Part shown: one piece after another, positions 25,765-34,969 of the stretch
Layout of the letters: every line of letters starts with the position of its first letter
How positions within the stretch are numbered: position 1 is the stretch's first letter
Origin: Burkholderia plantarii
GTDB lineage: Bacteria; Pseudomonadota; Gammaproteobacteria; Burkholderiales; Burkholderiaceae
Assembly (NCBI RefSeq): GCF_001411805.1
Contig: NZ_CP007213.1
Location: forward strand, 3,224,001-3,288,000
Direction: 5' to 3'
Length of the DNA: 64,000 nucleotides
Notes under the pieces: model-generated
Seen by the model: the letters and a program-made list of their open reading frames with translations, nothing else
Told to the model about the DNA's origin: nothing
Databases searched by the model: none
Translations under genes and position numbers: made by a program

Positions 25765-26744
25765 TGCGCAGCTTCGACTACCAGCGCGCCGATTCGGTGG
25801 CGCAGGCGCTGGCCGCGCGCGCGGCCGACCAGGCGGTGTTCCTCGCGGGCGGCACCACGCTGCTCGACCTGATGAAGCTCGACGTGATGCGCCCGGCGCG
25901 CGTGGTCGACATCCACAAGCTCGCGCTGGACCGGATCGAGCCGCTGCCCGACGGGCGCGTGCGGATCGGCGCGATGGTGTCGAACACCGCGCTCGCGCAC
26001 GACGACGCGATCCGCCATGCCTATCCGCTGCTCTCGCAGGCGCTGCTGTCGGGCGCCAGCACGCAGCTGCGCAACAAGGCCACCACCGCCGGCAACCTGA
26101 TGCAGCGCGTGCGCTGCGGCTACTTCCGCGACGGCGTCTCGCCCTGCAACAAGCGCGAGCCGGGTTCGGGGTGCGCCGCGATCGACGGCCAGAACCGCAA
26201 CGTCCACGCGGTGCTCGGCGGCAGCGAACACTGCATCGCCGCGCATCCGTCCGACATGTGCGTGGCGATGGCCGCGATCGGCGCGCGGGTGCAGGTGCAG
26301 GGGCCGGCCGGCACGCGCGAGATCGACTTCGCCGATTTCCACCTGCTGCCCGGCGCCACGCCGTGGCGCGAGCACGCGCTGGCCGACGGCGAACTGATCA
26401 CGCACGTCACGCTCGACGCGCCGCTCGCCGGCAGCCGCTCGGCCTACCTGAAGCTGCGCGACCGCGCCTCGTACCAGTTCGCGCTGGCCTCGTGCGCGGC
26501 CATCGTGGTGATGCGCGGCGGCACCATCGAGACCGCGCGGCTCGCGCTGGGCGGCGTGGCCACCCGGCCGTGGCGCGCGCTCGCGGCCGAACAGGCGCTG
26601 GCCGGCCAGCCGGCCACGGTCGACACGTTCGCGAAGGCCGCCGCGCTGGCGCTCGCCGACGCGCGCTCGTATGGCCAGAACGGCTTCAAGATCGCGCTCG
26701 GCCAGCAGGCGATCGTGCGCAACCTGCAGACGGTCACCGCATGA
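25764..26744 (+). CDS. paoB: Aldehyde oxidoreductase FAD subunit (PaoB/YagS)
   Basis: The FAD-binding medium subunit, 326 aa. FLAGGTTLLDLMKLDV (FAD pyrophosphate loop), the TTAGNLMQRVRC element, and the extra cysteine cluster RCGYFRD...PCNKREPGSGC mark it as the PaoB type that carries an additional [4Fe-4S] cluster. The ATG shares its A with the TGA of paoA, so the two are translationally coupled. Its stop is followed within 40 nt by paoC. Confidence 0.93.
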   Translation: MRSFDYQRADSVAQALAARAADQAVFLAGGTTLLDLMKLDVMRPARVVDIHKLALDRIEPLPDGRVRIGAMVSNTALAHDDAIRHAYPLLSQALLSGASTQLRNKATTAGNLMQRVRCGYFRDGVSPCNKREPGSGCAAIDGQNRNVHAVLGGSEHCIAAHPSDMCVAMAAIGARVQVQGPAGTREIDFADFHLLPGATPWREHALADGELITHVTLDAPLAGSRSAYLKLRDRASYQFALASCAAIVVMRGGTIETARLALGGVATRPWRALAAEQALAGQPATVDTFAKAAALALADARSYGQNGFKIALGQQAIVRNLQTVTA

Positions 26745-26779
26745 CGTCCGCCCCTTTCCAGCCCACTCCGGAGCCTCGC

Positions 26780-29011
26780 ATGAGCGAATCGACGATCGGC
26801 CGGCCAATGAAGCGCGTGGACGGCCAACTGAAGGTGACGGGCGCCGCGCGCTACACGGCCGACCAGCACCCGCCCGGCATGGTGTACGCCTACGGCGTGT
26901 TCAGCACCATCGCGAGCGGACGCGTCACGCGCATCGACACCAGCGACGCGCGCCGCGTGCCGGGCGTGATCGAGGTCCTCCATCACGAGCACGTGCCGCG
27001 CATGTACCGGCCGAAGAAGAGCCCGATCTCGATCCCGACCATCCTGCGCGCGACCATCACCGACGAATCGCGCCTGCCGCTCGAGGACGCCAACGTCAAC
27101 TACGCGGGCCAGTTCGTGGCGCTGGTGATCGCCGACACCTTCGAGCATGCACGCGAGGCCGCCTGCCGGTTGCGCGTGGACTACGCGCGCAACCGCGCCG
27201 CCGCCACGCTCGAGCAGGGGCTCGCGGCGGGCGGCTCGCGCGACGGCGGGCGCGGCCATGCGCGCGGCGAGGCCGAGCCGGCGTTCGACGCGGCGCCGCA
27301 CCGGATCGACGCGACCTATCGCACGCCGGTGGAAACCCACAACCCGATGGAGATGCATGCCACCGTGGCGCGCTGGGAGGACGGCCATCTCTACGTGTTC
27401 GAGGCCTCGCAGGGCGTCACCGTGCATCGCAACACGCTTGCCAGCGTGTTCGGCCTCACGCCCGACCAGGTCACCGTGGACGCGCCGTTCATCGGCTCGG
27501 GCTTCGGCGGCAAGCTGTTCATGTGGCCGCATTCGGTGGCGGCCAGCGCCGCCGCGCTCGCGGTCGGCCGGCCCGTGCAGCTGGTGGTGCCGCGCGCGCA
27601 GATGTTCACCACCACCGGCCATCGCCCCGAGACCAGGCAGCGGCTGCGGCTGGCCGCCGACGCCTCGGGCCGGCTCGTCTCGCTGCGCCACGAATCGATC
27701 AACACCACCTCGATGACCGACCAGTTCGTCGAGAACTGCGGCGGCGTCTCGCGCGTGCTCTACTCCTGCCCGAACGTGCTGGTGAGCCACCAGACCACGC
27801 GCGTGAACCACGGCTCGGCCACCTCGATGCGCGCGCCGGGCGCCGCGCCCGGGCTGTTCGCGCTCGAATCGGCGATCGACGAACTCGCGCTCGCGGTCGG
27901 CCAGGACCCGCTGGCGTTCCGGCTGCGAAACCTTTCCACGCGCGACGAGGTGGCCAACCTGCCGTGGTCCGGCAACCATCTGCCCGAGGCGATCGCCACG
28001 GCGGCCGCCCGCTTCGGCTGGGACGCGCGCGATCCGGGCATCGGCGCGATGCGCGACGGCCGCGAGGTGATCGGCTACGGCATGGCCGCCTGCAACTGGG
28101 ACGCCTACCGCACCCCGGCGGAGGCGCGCGTGCAGCTGTCGGCCGACGGCACCGTGCTCGTCAACTGCGCGGTGCAGGACATCGGCACCGGCACCTACAC
28201 GATCGCCGCGCAGATCGTGGCGGAGCTGACCGGGCTGCCGGTCGAGCGCATCAAGGTGCGGCTCGGCAATTCCTCGTTCCCGCCCGCGCCGATGTCGGGC
28301 GGCTCGTGGGCCACCGCGAGCGTGTCGCCGGCCATCGCCGAGGCCACCCGCAACGCGATCGCGCAGCTGAAGACGATCGCCACCGCCGACGGCGCGCCGT
28401 TCGCCGGCGTGAAGCCCGAGGACCTGCGTTTCGAGCGCGGCATGCTCGGCGACGGCGAGCATGAAGCCGGGTTCGACGCGGTGCTCAAGGCACGCCGCTA
28501 CGCCAATGCCGAAGGCTTCGCAAGCACCGCCGCGGCGCCCTCGGGCAAGGTCTCGTTCCGCTCGTTCGGGGTCCACTTCGTCGAGGTCCGCTGGGACCCG
28601 GGCATCTCGCAACTGCGCGTGGCGCGCGTGGTCAGCGCGATCGACGTGGGCCGCGTGATGAACCCGCTGACGGCGCGCAACCAGGTGGAAGGCGCGATCG
28701 TGATGGGCGTGGGCATGGCGCTGTTCGAGGCCACCGAGTACGACCCGCGCACCGGCCTGCCCGCCAACAACAACTACGCCGAATACGTGGTGCCGGTCCA
28801 CGCGGACCAGCCCGAGATCGAGGTGATCTTCCTCGATCACCCCGATTTCGAACTGAACGAGTTCGGCGCGCGCGGGGTGGGCGAGATCGGCATCACCGGG
28901 CTCGCGGCGGCGGTGGCGAATGCGGTCCACCACGCCACCGGCAAGCGCGTGCGCGAGCTGCCGATCACGTTGGACAAGCTGCTCGATCCGGCCGCGCCGG
29001 TGTTCGCGTAG
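26780..29011 (+). CDS. paoC: Aldehyde oxidoreductase molybdenum-binding subunit (PaoC/YagR)
   Basis: The large catalytic subunit, 743 aa, with molybdopterin-cytosine-dinucleotide binding motifs FIGSGFGGK, RAPGAAPGLFALE and GSWATASVSPAI. The active-site Glu lies in the near-terminal FGARGVGEIGITG. ATG 26780 has GGAG 6 nt upstream; an in-frame ATG at 26741 overlapping the paoB stop (ATGA) is possible and would add 13 residues. No paoD-type chaperone gene is adjacent, so the maturation factor must be elsewhere. Confidence 0.93.
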   Translation: MSESTIGRPMKRVDGQLKVTGAARYTADQHPPGMVYAYGVFSTIASGRVTRIDTSDARRVPGVIEVLHHEHVPRMYRPKKSPISIPTILRATITDESRLPLEDANVNYAGQFVALVIADTFEHAREAACRLRVDYARNRAAATLEQGLAAGGSRDGGRGHARGEAEPAFDAAPHRIDATYRTPVETHNPMEMHATVARWEDGHLYVFEASQGVTVHRNTLASVFGLTPDQVTVDAPFIGSGFGGKLFMWPHSVAASAAALAVGRPVQLVVPRAQMFTTTGHRPETRQRLRLAADASGRLVSLRHESINTTSMTDQFVENCGGVSRVLYSCPNVLVSHQTTRVNHGSATSMRAPGAAPGLFALESAIDELALAVGQDPLAFRLRNLSTRDEVANLPWSGNHLPEAIATAAARFGWDARDPGIGAMRDGREVIGYGMAACNWDAYRTPAEARVQLSADGTVLVNCAVQDIGTGTYTIAAQIVAELTGLPVERIKVRLGNSSFPPAPMSGGSWATASVSPAIAEATRNAIAQLKTIATADGAPFAGVKPEDLRFERGMLGDGEHEAGFDAVLKARRYANAEGFASTAAAPSGKVSFRSFGVHFVEVRWDPGISQLRVARVVSAIDVGRVMNPLTARNQVEGAIVMGVGMALFEATEYDPRTGLPANNNYAEYVVPVHADQPEIEVIFLDHPDFELNEFGARGVGEIGITGLAAAVANAVHHATGKRVRELPITLDKLLDPAAPVFA

Positions 29012-29088
29012 ACGCGCGGCGTCGCCCGGCGTCGCAACGACACCGCGCGATACCGGGCGGCACGCGCGCGGCCGGCGCCGGGCCGCCC

Positions 29089-30003
29089 TCAGGCTTGGCC
29101 GAGCAGCGCGATCACGAAATCGAGGAACGCGCGCGTGCGTGCCGGCAGGTGGTCGCGCGACGGGTAATAGGCGTAGAGCGGGAAGCGTTCGTCGGCCCAG
29201 TCGGGGAACAGTTCGACGAGCCGGCCGTCGGCGAGCAGCGGGCCGGCCGAGAAGCGCAGCATCTGCGCGATGCCGAGGCCGCCCGCGCAGGCCTGCATCA
29301 CGGCCGACGGATCGTTGACGATCAGCCGGCCGCGCGTGGCCACCACGCGGCGCGCGCGCTTGCGATGGAACTCCCACGGAAACGGCTTGCCCGTCTCCGG
29401 GTTGCGGAATTCGATGCAGGTATGGCGGCCGTCGGCGAGCGCGTCGGGCGTGGCCGGCCGGCCGCGGCGCGCCAGATACGCGGGCGCGGCGGTGGTGACG
29501 ACGGCCGTGTCGAGCAGCTTGCGGCCGATCATCGTCGAGGCGCGCGGCTCGCCGAACTGGATCGCCAGATCGAAGCCGTCCATCACGAGGTCGCCCACCG
29601 TGTCGCGCGCGATGAATTCGAGTTCGAGTTCGGGATGCGCGGCCATGAAGCGTTCGAGCGGCGCGCCGAGGATCGCCGCGTAGCAGACCGGATCGAGATT
29701 GACGCGCAGGCGCCCGCGCGCCACGGCGGCGTCGCCGGCCGCGCCGGCCGCCGCATCCTCCAGCCCCGCCAGATGCGGCATGACGCGCTCGTGGAAACGG
29801 CGCCCCTCGTCGGTCAGCACCACCGAGCGCGTGGTGCGGTTGAACAGGCGGATCCGCAGCCGCTTCTCGAGCCGCGCGATCGCGCGGCTCACGCCGGGCG
29901 GCGTCATGCCGATCGCGTCGGCCGCCGCCGCGAAGGTGCCGGCCGCCACCACCGCCGCGAACACGCTGATGCCACCGGACAGGTTCTCGTGACGGGTTCG
30001 CAT
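29089..30003 (-). CDS. LysR-family transcriptional regulator
   Basis: A 304-aa LysR protein of the PA0477/DmlR-like group with the helix-turn-helix GTFAAAADAIGMTPPGVSRAIARLEKRLG and the effector domain RGRLRVNLDPVCYAAIL... It converges on paoC (77 nt between stops) and is divergent, across 572 nt, from xenA. Either neighbour could be its target; the divergent xenA is the more usual choice. Confidence 0.92.
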   Translation of the reverse strand: MRTRHENLSGGISVFAAVVAAGTFAAAADAIGMTPPGVSRAIARLEKRLRIRLFNRTTRSVVLTDEGRRFHERVMPHLAGLEDAAAGAAGDAAVARGRLRVNLDPVCYAAILGAPLERFMAAHPELELEFIARDTVGDLVMDGFDLAIQFGEPRASTMIGRKLLDTAVVTTAAPAYLARRGRPATPDALADGRHTCIEFRNPETGKPFPWEFHRKRARRVVATRGRLIVNDPSAVMQACAGGLGIAQMLRFSAGPLLADGRLVELFPDWADERFPLYAYYPSRDHLPARTRAFLDFVIALLGQA

Positions 30004-30575
30004 GGTCGGGCGGCCGGGCGCGCCGGCATGGGAGAAGGTGGCTCGCAGGCTACCACGCCGGCCGTCGCGATTGATGACTTGGCGTCACTTGTCTGGTGAC
30101 GGTGATGTCATTGAGTTTTTCGTGTCGCTGCGCGTCATGCGTCGGCACCGAACGCCTCCGTCGGCATGGCTGCCGGTGACGGGCGCCGCCGTCCGGTTGG
30201 CACTCGCGCCGGATACCGCCGAGCGCGGCGAATCGTGGGTCGATACCGACCCGGATCGCATGTCGCACGCGCCTTGCTGCCGCTACGCGCGCCGGGATGG
30301 CCGTGACGACTGCCGTCGTCCGATCGGCCCGCCCGCCCGCGCCACGCCGCCCGCCGGCGCGCCAGCATCTCCTTCCCCACATCGCCATAAGCCATGTTTA
30401 TCAATTTGATAAACCACGGATGGTTTTCATTATGGTGACGCCCATCTACACTCCGTACAAACCCTGATCCGGAAATTGGGCCCGATCCGTCCGGATCGGC
30501 CGTTCGTTTCCCCGCGGGGCGCGCGCCGCCGGCTCCGGCCGCCGCGCGCCCCGCTTCCGACCGAGAGGCAACCGC
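30004..30575. other. Intergenic region between LysR and xenA
   Basis: No convincing gene on either strand; the longest frames are Arg-rich. The A/T-richer stretches at about 30060-30130 and 30390-30460 look like promoter regions for the LysR gene and xenA. A perfect 19-bp palindrome lies at 30396-30414. Confidence 0.5.
30396..30414. promoter_or_regulatory. 19-bp palindrome upstream of xenA
   Basis: GTTTATCAATTTGATAAAC is a perfect inverted repeat around a central T, in an A/T-rich patch about 160 nt upstream of the xenA start. It looks like an operator. The binding protein is not obvious, because the adjacent LysR usually uses a T-N11-A box and this site is shorter and fully symmetric. Confidence 0.65.
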
Positions 30576-31688
30576 ATGACCGCTTTGTTTTCCCCGTTCG
30601 TCCTGAAGGACGCCAAGCTGCGCAACCGCATCGCGGTGCCGCCGATGTGCCAGTACAGCGCCGTCGACGGCTTCGTCAACGACTGGCATCTCGCGCACTA
30701 CACGAGCCTCGCGCGCGGCGGTGCCGGCCTGGTGGTGGTCGAGGCGACCGCCGTCGCTCCGGAAGGCCGCATCACGCCGGGCTGCACCGGCCTCTGGGAC
30801 GACGCGCAGATCGAGGGGATGGCGCGCATCGCCGCCGCCATCAAGGCCGCCGGCGCGGTGCCCGGCATCCAGATCGCGCATGCGGGCCGCAAGGCCAGCG
30901 CGAACCGCCCGTGGGAGGGCGACGACCACATCGCCAACGACGCGCCGGGCGGCTGGCAGACCATCTCGCCGTCGGCCGTGCCGTTCGGCGCGAACCTGCC
31001 GAAGGTGCCGACCGCGATGACGCACGACGACATCGCGCGCGTGCGCGCCGATTTCGCGGCCACCGCGCGCCGCGCGCTGGCGGCCGGCTTCGAATGGCTC
31101 GAACTGCACTTCGCGCACGGCTATCTGGCGCAGAGCTTCTTCTCGCCGCACGCGAACCAGCGCGACGACGAATACGGCGGCAGCTGGGCCAGGCGCGGCC
31201 GCTTCCTGAACGAGACGCTCGCGGCGGTGCGCGACGTGTGGCCGGAGCGCCTGCCGCTGACGGCACGTTTCGGCGTGATCGAATACGACGGCAACGACGC
31301 GGCCACGCTCGACGCCTCGATCAACCTGGCCGGCGACTTCAAGCGCGGCGGCCTGGACCTGCTCAGCGTCAGCGTCGGCTTCTCGACGCCGACCGCGAAC
31401 ATCCCGTGGGGGCCGGCGTTCCTCGCGCCGATCGCCGCGCGCGTGAAGCAGGAGACGGGGCTGCCGGTGGCCTCGGCATGGGGCATCGACGACCCGGCCA
31501 TCGCCGACCGCACGGTGGCCGACGGCCAGCTCGACCTGGTGATGGTGGGCCGCGCGCATCTGGCCAATCCGCACTGGCCGTACCACGCGGGCAAGAAGCT
31601 CGGCATCGAGCGCCCGTCGTGGGTGCTGCCGGCGCCGTATGCGCACTGGCTGGAGCGCTACGCGCCGGCCACCGGCGACGCGGCGTAA
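30576..31688 (+). CDS. xenA: Old yellow enzyme, xenobiotic reductase A type
   Basis: An FMN-dependent NAD(P)H:ene reductase of 370 aa, thermophilic-like/XenA class. AVPPMCQYSA carries the flavin-tuning Cys near residue 25. IQIAHAGRKASANRPWEG and LHFAHGYLAQSFFSPHANQR hold the substrate and flavin residues, and the chain ends with LPAPYAHWLERYAP as in XenA. It reduces activated C=C bonds and nitro compounds. A palindromic operator precedes it and a strong terminator follows, so it is a single-gene unit. Confidence 0.93.
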   Translation: MTALFSPFVLKDAKLRNRIAVPPMCQYSAVDGFVNDWHLAHYTSLARGGAGLVVVEATAVAPEGRITPGCTGLWDDAQIEGMARIAAAIKAAGAVPGIQIAHAGRKASANRPWEGDDHIANDAPGGWQTISPSAVPFGANLPKVPTAMTHDDIARVRADFAATARRALAAGFEWLELHFAHGYLAQSFFSPHANQRDDEYGGSWARRGRFLNETLAAVRDVWPERLPLTARFGVIEYDGNDAATLDASINLAGDFKRGGLDLLSVSVGFSTPTANIPWGPAFLAPIAARVKQETGLPVASAWGIDDPAIADRTVADGQLDLVMVGRAHLANPHWPYHAGKKLGIERPSWVLPAPYAHWLERYAPATGDAA

Positions 31689-31760
31689 CGAGCACGGGGA
31701 CCAACCGGTCCCCTGCACGGAATCGCGAGTTCGGGCCGGTGGCGGGCGGGCTCGCGGTAA

Positions 31761-31790
31761 CGGCGGCACATCGCGTGCCGCCGTTTTTTT
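31761..31790 (+). terminator. Rho-independent terminator after xenA
   Basis: A 9-bp perfect stem CGGCGGCAC/GTGCCGCCG with a 5-nt loop is followed by seven T. It lies 73 nt after the xenA stop. Confidence 0.92.
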
Positions 31791-31911
31791 GGGTCTTCGT
31801 GGATTGCCGGGGAGACTGCCGGCGGATTGGCCGTAGTCGGCCGGAAGCGACGGCCGGAAGCGACGGCCGGACGTCTACGGCAAGCGCCTCGCAGTCAGCG
31901 GCCGCCAGGGC

Positions 31912-32760
31912 TCACGCTTCGGCCTCGTAAAGCAGACCGTATTTCCCCCTCGTTCGCGTTATCCGCGCGAAACCGGCTTCGCCCAAATGCATGCCGGCGA
32001 TCAAGAGCCGCTCGGAACTCACCTGGTCCAACAGCCGGGATCGTGTGGCCGCGGCCAGAGATGCGTCCTGATCGAACGCAATCGATACATCCGGCCGCTC
32101 GATTTGAATATGAGGAAAGTGAACCACATCTGCCCAAACCAGCAGCCCCGTATCGCCGGATTCGAGAAGATAGCCGGTGTGCCCGGTGGTGTGCCCCGGA
32201 AGTGACATCGCCCGGATACCGGGAAGCACGTCCCCGTCGTCGAAAGTACGGAGCGTATCGCTGTAGCGGTCGAACACCCGGCGCGCGACAAGGAAGTTTC
32301 CGCGCGCCCGCTCGCTGGCTCGCGCCAGATTCCCGTCGTCCTGCCAGAACGTCAGCTCTCGCTCGTGAACGACAAGCTGCGCGTCCGGAAAGGCCGTCTC
32401 TCCGGCGGCATCCAGCAGCCCCCCGACGTGGTCAGGATGGGCATGTGTGAGCAGCACGGTGTCGATCGTCGACGGTTCGATTCCGGCAAGCAATAAATTG
32501 GGCTTCAGGCGACCGCCCCATTGCCTGATCCCACCGGCGCCACTGTCGATAAGCACGGTGCGGCCCGCTCCGCGCACCACGTAGCAGTTGATATGTACGG
32601 CGGCGGGCTCCTTCTGCCCCGCGTCGCCCTGCATTCTGGCGGCCTCCGCGACGTCGATATTCGAAAGGTAGTCGAGGCTGGCCGTGAGATAGCCATCGCT
32701 GATGGCGGTAATCGTGAAGTCGCCGACTTGTCGACTCGGAAACGTAAGGGTAGGCACCAT
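31912..32760 (-). CDS. MBL-fold metallo-hydrolase
   Basis: A metallo-beta-lactamase-fold hydrolase of 282 aa. Metal ligands are visible in THAHPDHVGGL (HxHxDH, about residues 110-118), SLPGHTTGHTG, WADVVHF and AGMHLGEAGF. The overall plan resembles AHL-lactonase/AttM-like and related lactonase families, but substrate specificity cannot be read. ATG 32760 is chosen; a TTG at 32775 abutting the tautomerase stop would add five residues. It is the last gene of a leftward three-gene unit. Confidence 0.88.
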   Translation of the reverse strand: MVPTLTFPSRQVGDFTITAISDGYLTASLDYLSNIDVAEAARMQGDAGQKEPAAVHINCYVVRGAGRTVLIDSGAGGIRQWGGRLKPNLLLAGIEPSTIDTVLLTHAHPDHVGGLLDAAGETAFPDAQLVVHERELTFWQDDGNLARASERARGNFLVARRVFDRYSDTLRTFDDGDVLPGIRAMSLPGHTTGHTGYLLESGDTGLLVWADVVHFPHIQIERPDVSIAFDQDASLAAATRSRLLDQVSSERLLIAGMHLGEAGFARITRTRGKYGLLYEAEA

Positions 32761-32775
32761 GCTTGTCCAGGCCAA

Positions 32776-33102
32776 TTAATTTCGGGCGTGAATGGTCGAC
32801 GCGATGTAGCCGAAGCAACGGATGCGCGCCATGAAACCCGTGCGGCAAACGATGGCGCTCTCGAGCGCTTCCATGAACCGGTTCATGACTGCCGGCGTGC
32901 GAAACATCTCGAGGCGATATTGGACTTCCACGAAAACGGGATGTCCGTGCCCATGACGAACGTCCACATAGACGACGTGAACGTTTTTGAGTTCTGCTTC
33001 GAGTACGTTGGTGCAGAGTCGGACACAGTCGTCGGACAGGTCGGCAAGCCGTGCGTCGGACGGCATTTTCCCCGCGTGAATGTAGAACGTGACGTTTGGC
33101 AT
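32776..33102 (-). CDS. Tautomerase-superfamily protein
   Basis: A 108-aa protein that begins MPNVTFYIHAGKMP, exposing Pro as the N-terminal nucleophile after Met removal, as in 4-oxalocrotonate tautomerase relatives. HVVYVDVRHGHGHPVFVEVQYR matches the second beta-alpha-beta unit. The gene starts 6 nt after the preceding stop. It probably isomerises a keto/enol intermediate in the pathway served by its neighbours. Confidence 0.8.
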   Translation of the reverse strand: MPNVTFYIHAGKMPSDARLADLSDDCVRLCTNVLEAELKNVHVVYVDVRHGHGHPVFVEVQYRLEMFRTPAVMNRFMEALESAIVCRTGFMARIRCFGYIASTIHARN

Positions 33103-33108
33103 CGCCGA

Positions 33109-33651
33109 TTATCTTTCCTGCGCGGTCGAAGCCGTTCGCGCGCTGGTCAGTTGTTGCGTCATCGGCGCGTAAAGGTGAACGCCCTCGATGCCCTCGAAAC
33201 GACGGGCGTCGCTCAGAGGCAGTTTTGCGAGCCAACGACGTTCCGGAAACTTCTCCAGCGCAACGGCCTGCATGGCCAACAGGTCGAGGCCCATTCGGAT
33301 CAGCGAATCGGCGCCGCTTGCGCACAGCGCGAGCAGCTCGTCGGCGTTGACCGCGGGCGCCACGCCAATATCGCTGTAGAGATTTCGATGCCAATCGGTG
33401 ATGTGTTGCTGCCACCTTGCGAAATTACCGCCGCCCTTGCGGCGATATTCGTCTCCCGTCAGCACGTCGAGACTGTCGATCGTGTGGACGGCCAGGTAGG
33501 CAGGGCAGCCATCGCTTGTCGCCTTGAAGCGCTGCGACGTGTGAAAGCCGCTCACCGAGACAAGAGCCGGCAGCTTTTCGAGACTATAGAAGTGGTTCCA
33601 TTCGGCCTCGCAGGTGGGATCGGCGAAGCTGCATTCCACGGTGTAGATCAT
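33109..33651 (-). CDS. Dimeric alpha/beta-barrel-type hypothetical protein
   Basis: A 180-aa protein starting MIYTVECSFADPTCEAEWN with a YSLEKLPALVSVSGFHTSQRF segment, the look of a ferredoxin-like alpha/beta barrel (DUF4286 or EthD style) that often handles small organic molecules. I chose ATG 33651 because the longer frame up to 33702 adds only a basic tail. First gene of the unit with tautomerase and MBL hydrolase, and divergent from a LysR gene. Confidence 0.75.
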   Translation of the reverse strand: MIYTVECSFADPTCEAEWNHFYSLEKLPALVSVSGFHTSQRFKATSDGCPAYLAVHTIDSLDVLTGDEYRRKGGGNFARWQQHITDWHRNLYSDIGVAPAVNADELLALCASGADSLIRMGLDLLAMQAVALEKFPERRWLAKLPLSDARRFEGIEGVHLYAPMTQQLTSARTASTAQER

Positions 33652-33813
33652 CGGATTGTCCTTGGTGGCGGATGCGCATCTCGCTGCAGGCGCCACTTTC
33701 ATTGCGGTAAAGTAATGCTAGTCCGATGCTTTCCCCATGAAAAACGAAACAAAATCAGCCTTCAGTGACTTTTACTCAAGCTGACGTCCATCCAACACCT
33801 CCGCCAGATTCCA

Positions 33814-34719
33814 ATGCGACGCAAGATCCCAAGCAACTCGGCGCTCCTGGCCTTCGAGGCCGCGGCGCGACACGGAAGCTTCGCCCGCGCCGCCGAGGAA
33901 TTGGCGCTCACCGAGGGCGCGATCAGTCGTCAGATTGCCCGGCTGGAGTCGTTTCTGGGTGTCGCGCTATTCGAGCGAGCCGGAAATCGCGTGCGGCTTG
34001 CACCGAACGGCACGCGATACGCGGTGCAGGTTCGCGAGAGTCTCGATCGGCTGGAACGCGACAGCCTGTATCTGATGGGCCAGCCCATCGAGGGCGCGAG
34101 CATCGATATCGCGGCCATTCCGACCTTCGCAACGCGTTGGCTCATCCCCCGGCTGAAGCGCTTTCAGGACACGCACCCGACCATCACCGTGCATATCGCG
34201 GAACGGATGGACCCGTTCCTTCTTGCAGGTAGCGGTTTCGACGCCGCCATTCACTTCGAGCATCCCGCATGGGCGGGTATGCATTTGCATCACCTGCTCG
34301 AGGAGGTGCTGGTGCCCGTCTGCAGTCCGGCACTGCTCGAGGAAGCCGGCGCGAACACGCCGCTGGATGAACTGCCACGCCTTCACAGGCGGCAAAATCC
34401 GGACGCCTGGCAGCTTTATGCCCAAGCGTCCGGCATCGTGCTGACCAACTCCGCGATCGGTGCTCGTTACGATCTCCACTCCATGCTGATCGAGGCGGCG
34501 CTCGCCGGCTTGGGCGTGGCATTGGTGCCGCGCCTTTACATCGGGACAGAGCTTGAACAAGGCCGTCTGGTTGCGCCCTGGCCGGTGGGTAAGGGGGTCG
34601 CCAAAAACTTCAGTCTCGTTCTTCCCGAGCCGATCGAATTGAGTGCGGGGCCACTGCAGGCATTTGCGACATGGCTTCTCGACGAAGCCCGAGGCCTGGC
34701 GCTTCAGGGCAGCACCTGA
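33814..34719 (+). CDS. LysR-family regulator (GcvA-like)
   Basis: A 301-aa LysR protein with the helix-turn-helix LLAFEAAARHGSFARAAEELALTEGAISRQIARLESFLG at the N-terminus and effector-domain segments AAIPTFATRWLIPRL and AALAGLGVALVPRLY. It is close in plan to the regulator at 22243-23187. Divergent across 162 nt from the barrel-protein/tautomerase/MBL unit, which is its probable target. Confidence 0.92.
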   Translation: MRRKIPSNSALLAFEAAARHGSFARAAEELALTEGAISRQIARLESFLGVALFERAGNRVRLAPNGTRYAVQVRESLDRLERDSLYLMGQPIEGASIDIAAIPTFATRWLIPRLKRFQDTHPTITVHIAERMDPFLLAGSGFDAAIHFEHPAWAGMHLHHLLEEVLVPVCSPALLEEAGANTPLDELPRLHRRQNPDAWQLYAQASGIVLTNSAIGARYDLHSMLIEAALAGLGVALVPRLYIGTELEQGRLVAPWPVGKGVAKNFSLVLPEPIELSAGPLQAFATWLLDEARGLALQGST

Positions 34720-34969
34720 AGCGCATCGCAAACCGCGAGCTCGCCAGGGTCCGTTCGCCAAACGGTCGCCTTTCCTCGAACTGGCCTCCGTTCATCGCGA
34801 CTCGACGAACGGCCGTTGTATCTTGCGATCGGCCAGACGGGTCGGGTCGAAGGGCGGCTTCAGGGTCGGAAGTTGCCGGCCGGACGTCGGAGGGCCGCGG
34901 CCGGCCGGGGGCCGGCAGCCCTCTTCGCGATACGCGTGTCCGCAACGCGAAAACAGTGAGATTGACGGC

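Noticed and set aside
26444..29377. 977-codon minus-strand frame opposite paoC
   Set aside because: Shadow of paoC; rich in His, Arg and Gly with no motif.
30050..30388. 112-codon minus-strand ORF between LysR and xenA
   Set aside because: Arg-rich, no RBS, no domain, and it overlaps the probable LysR promoter region.
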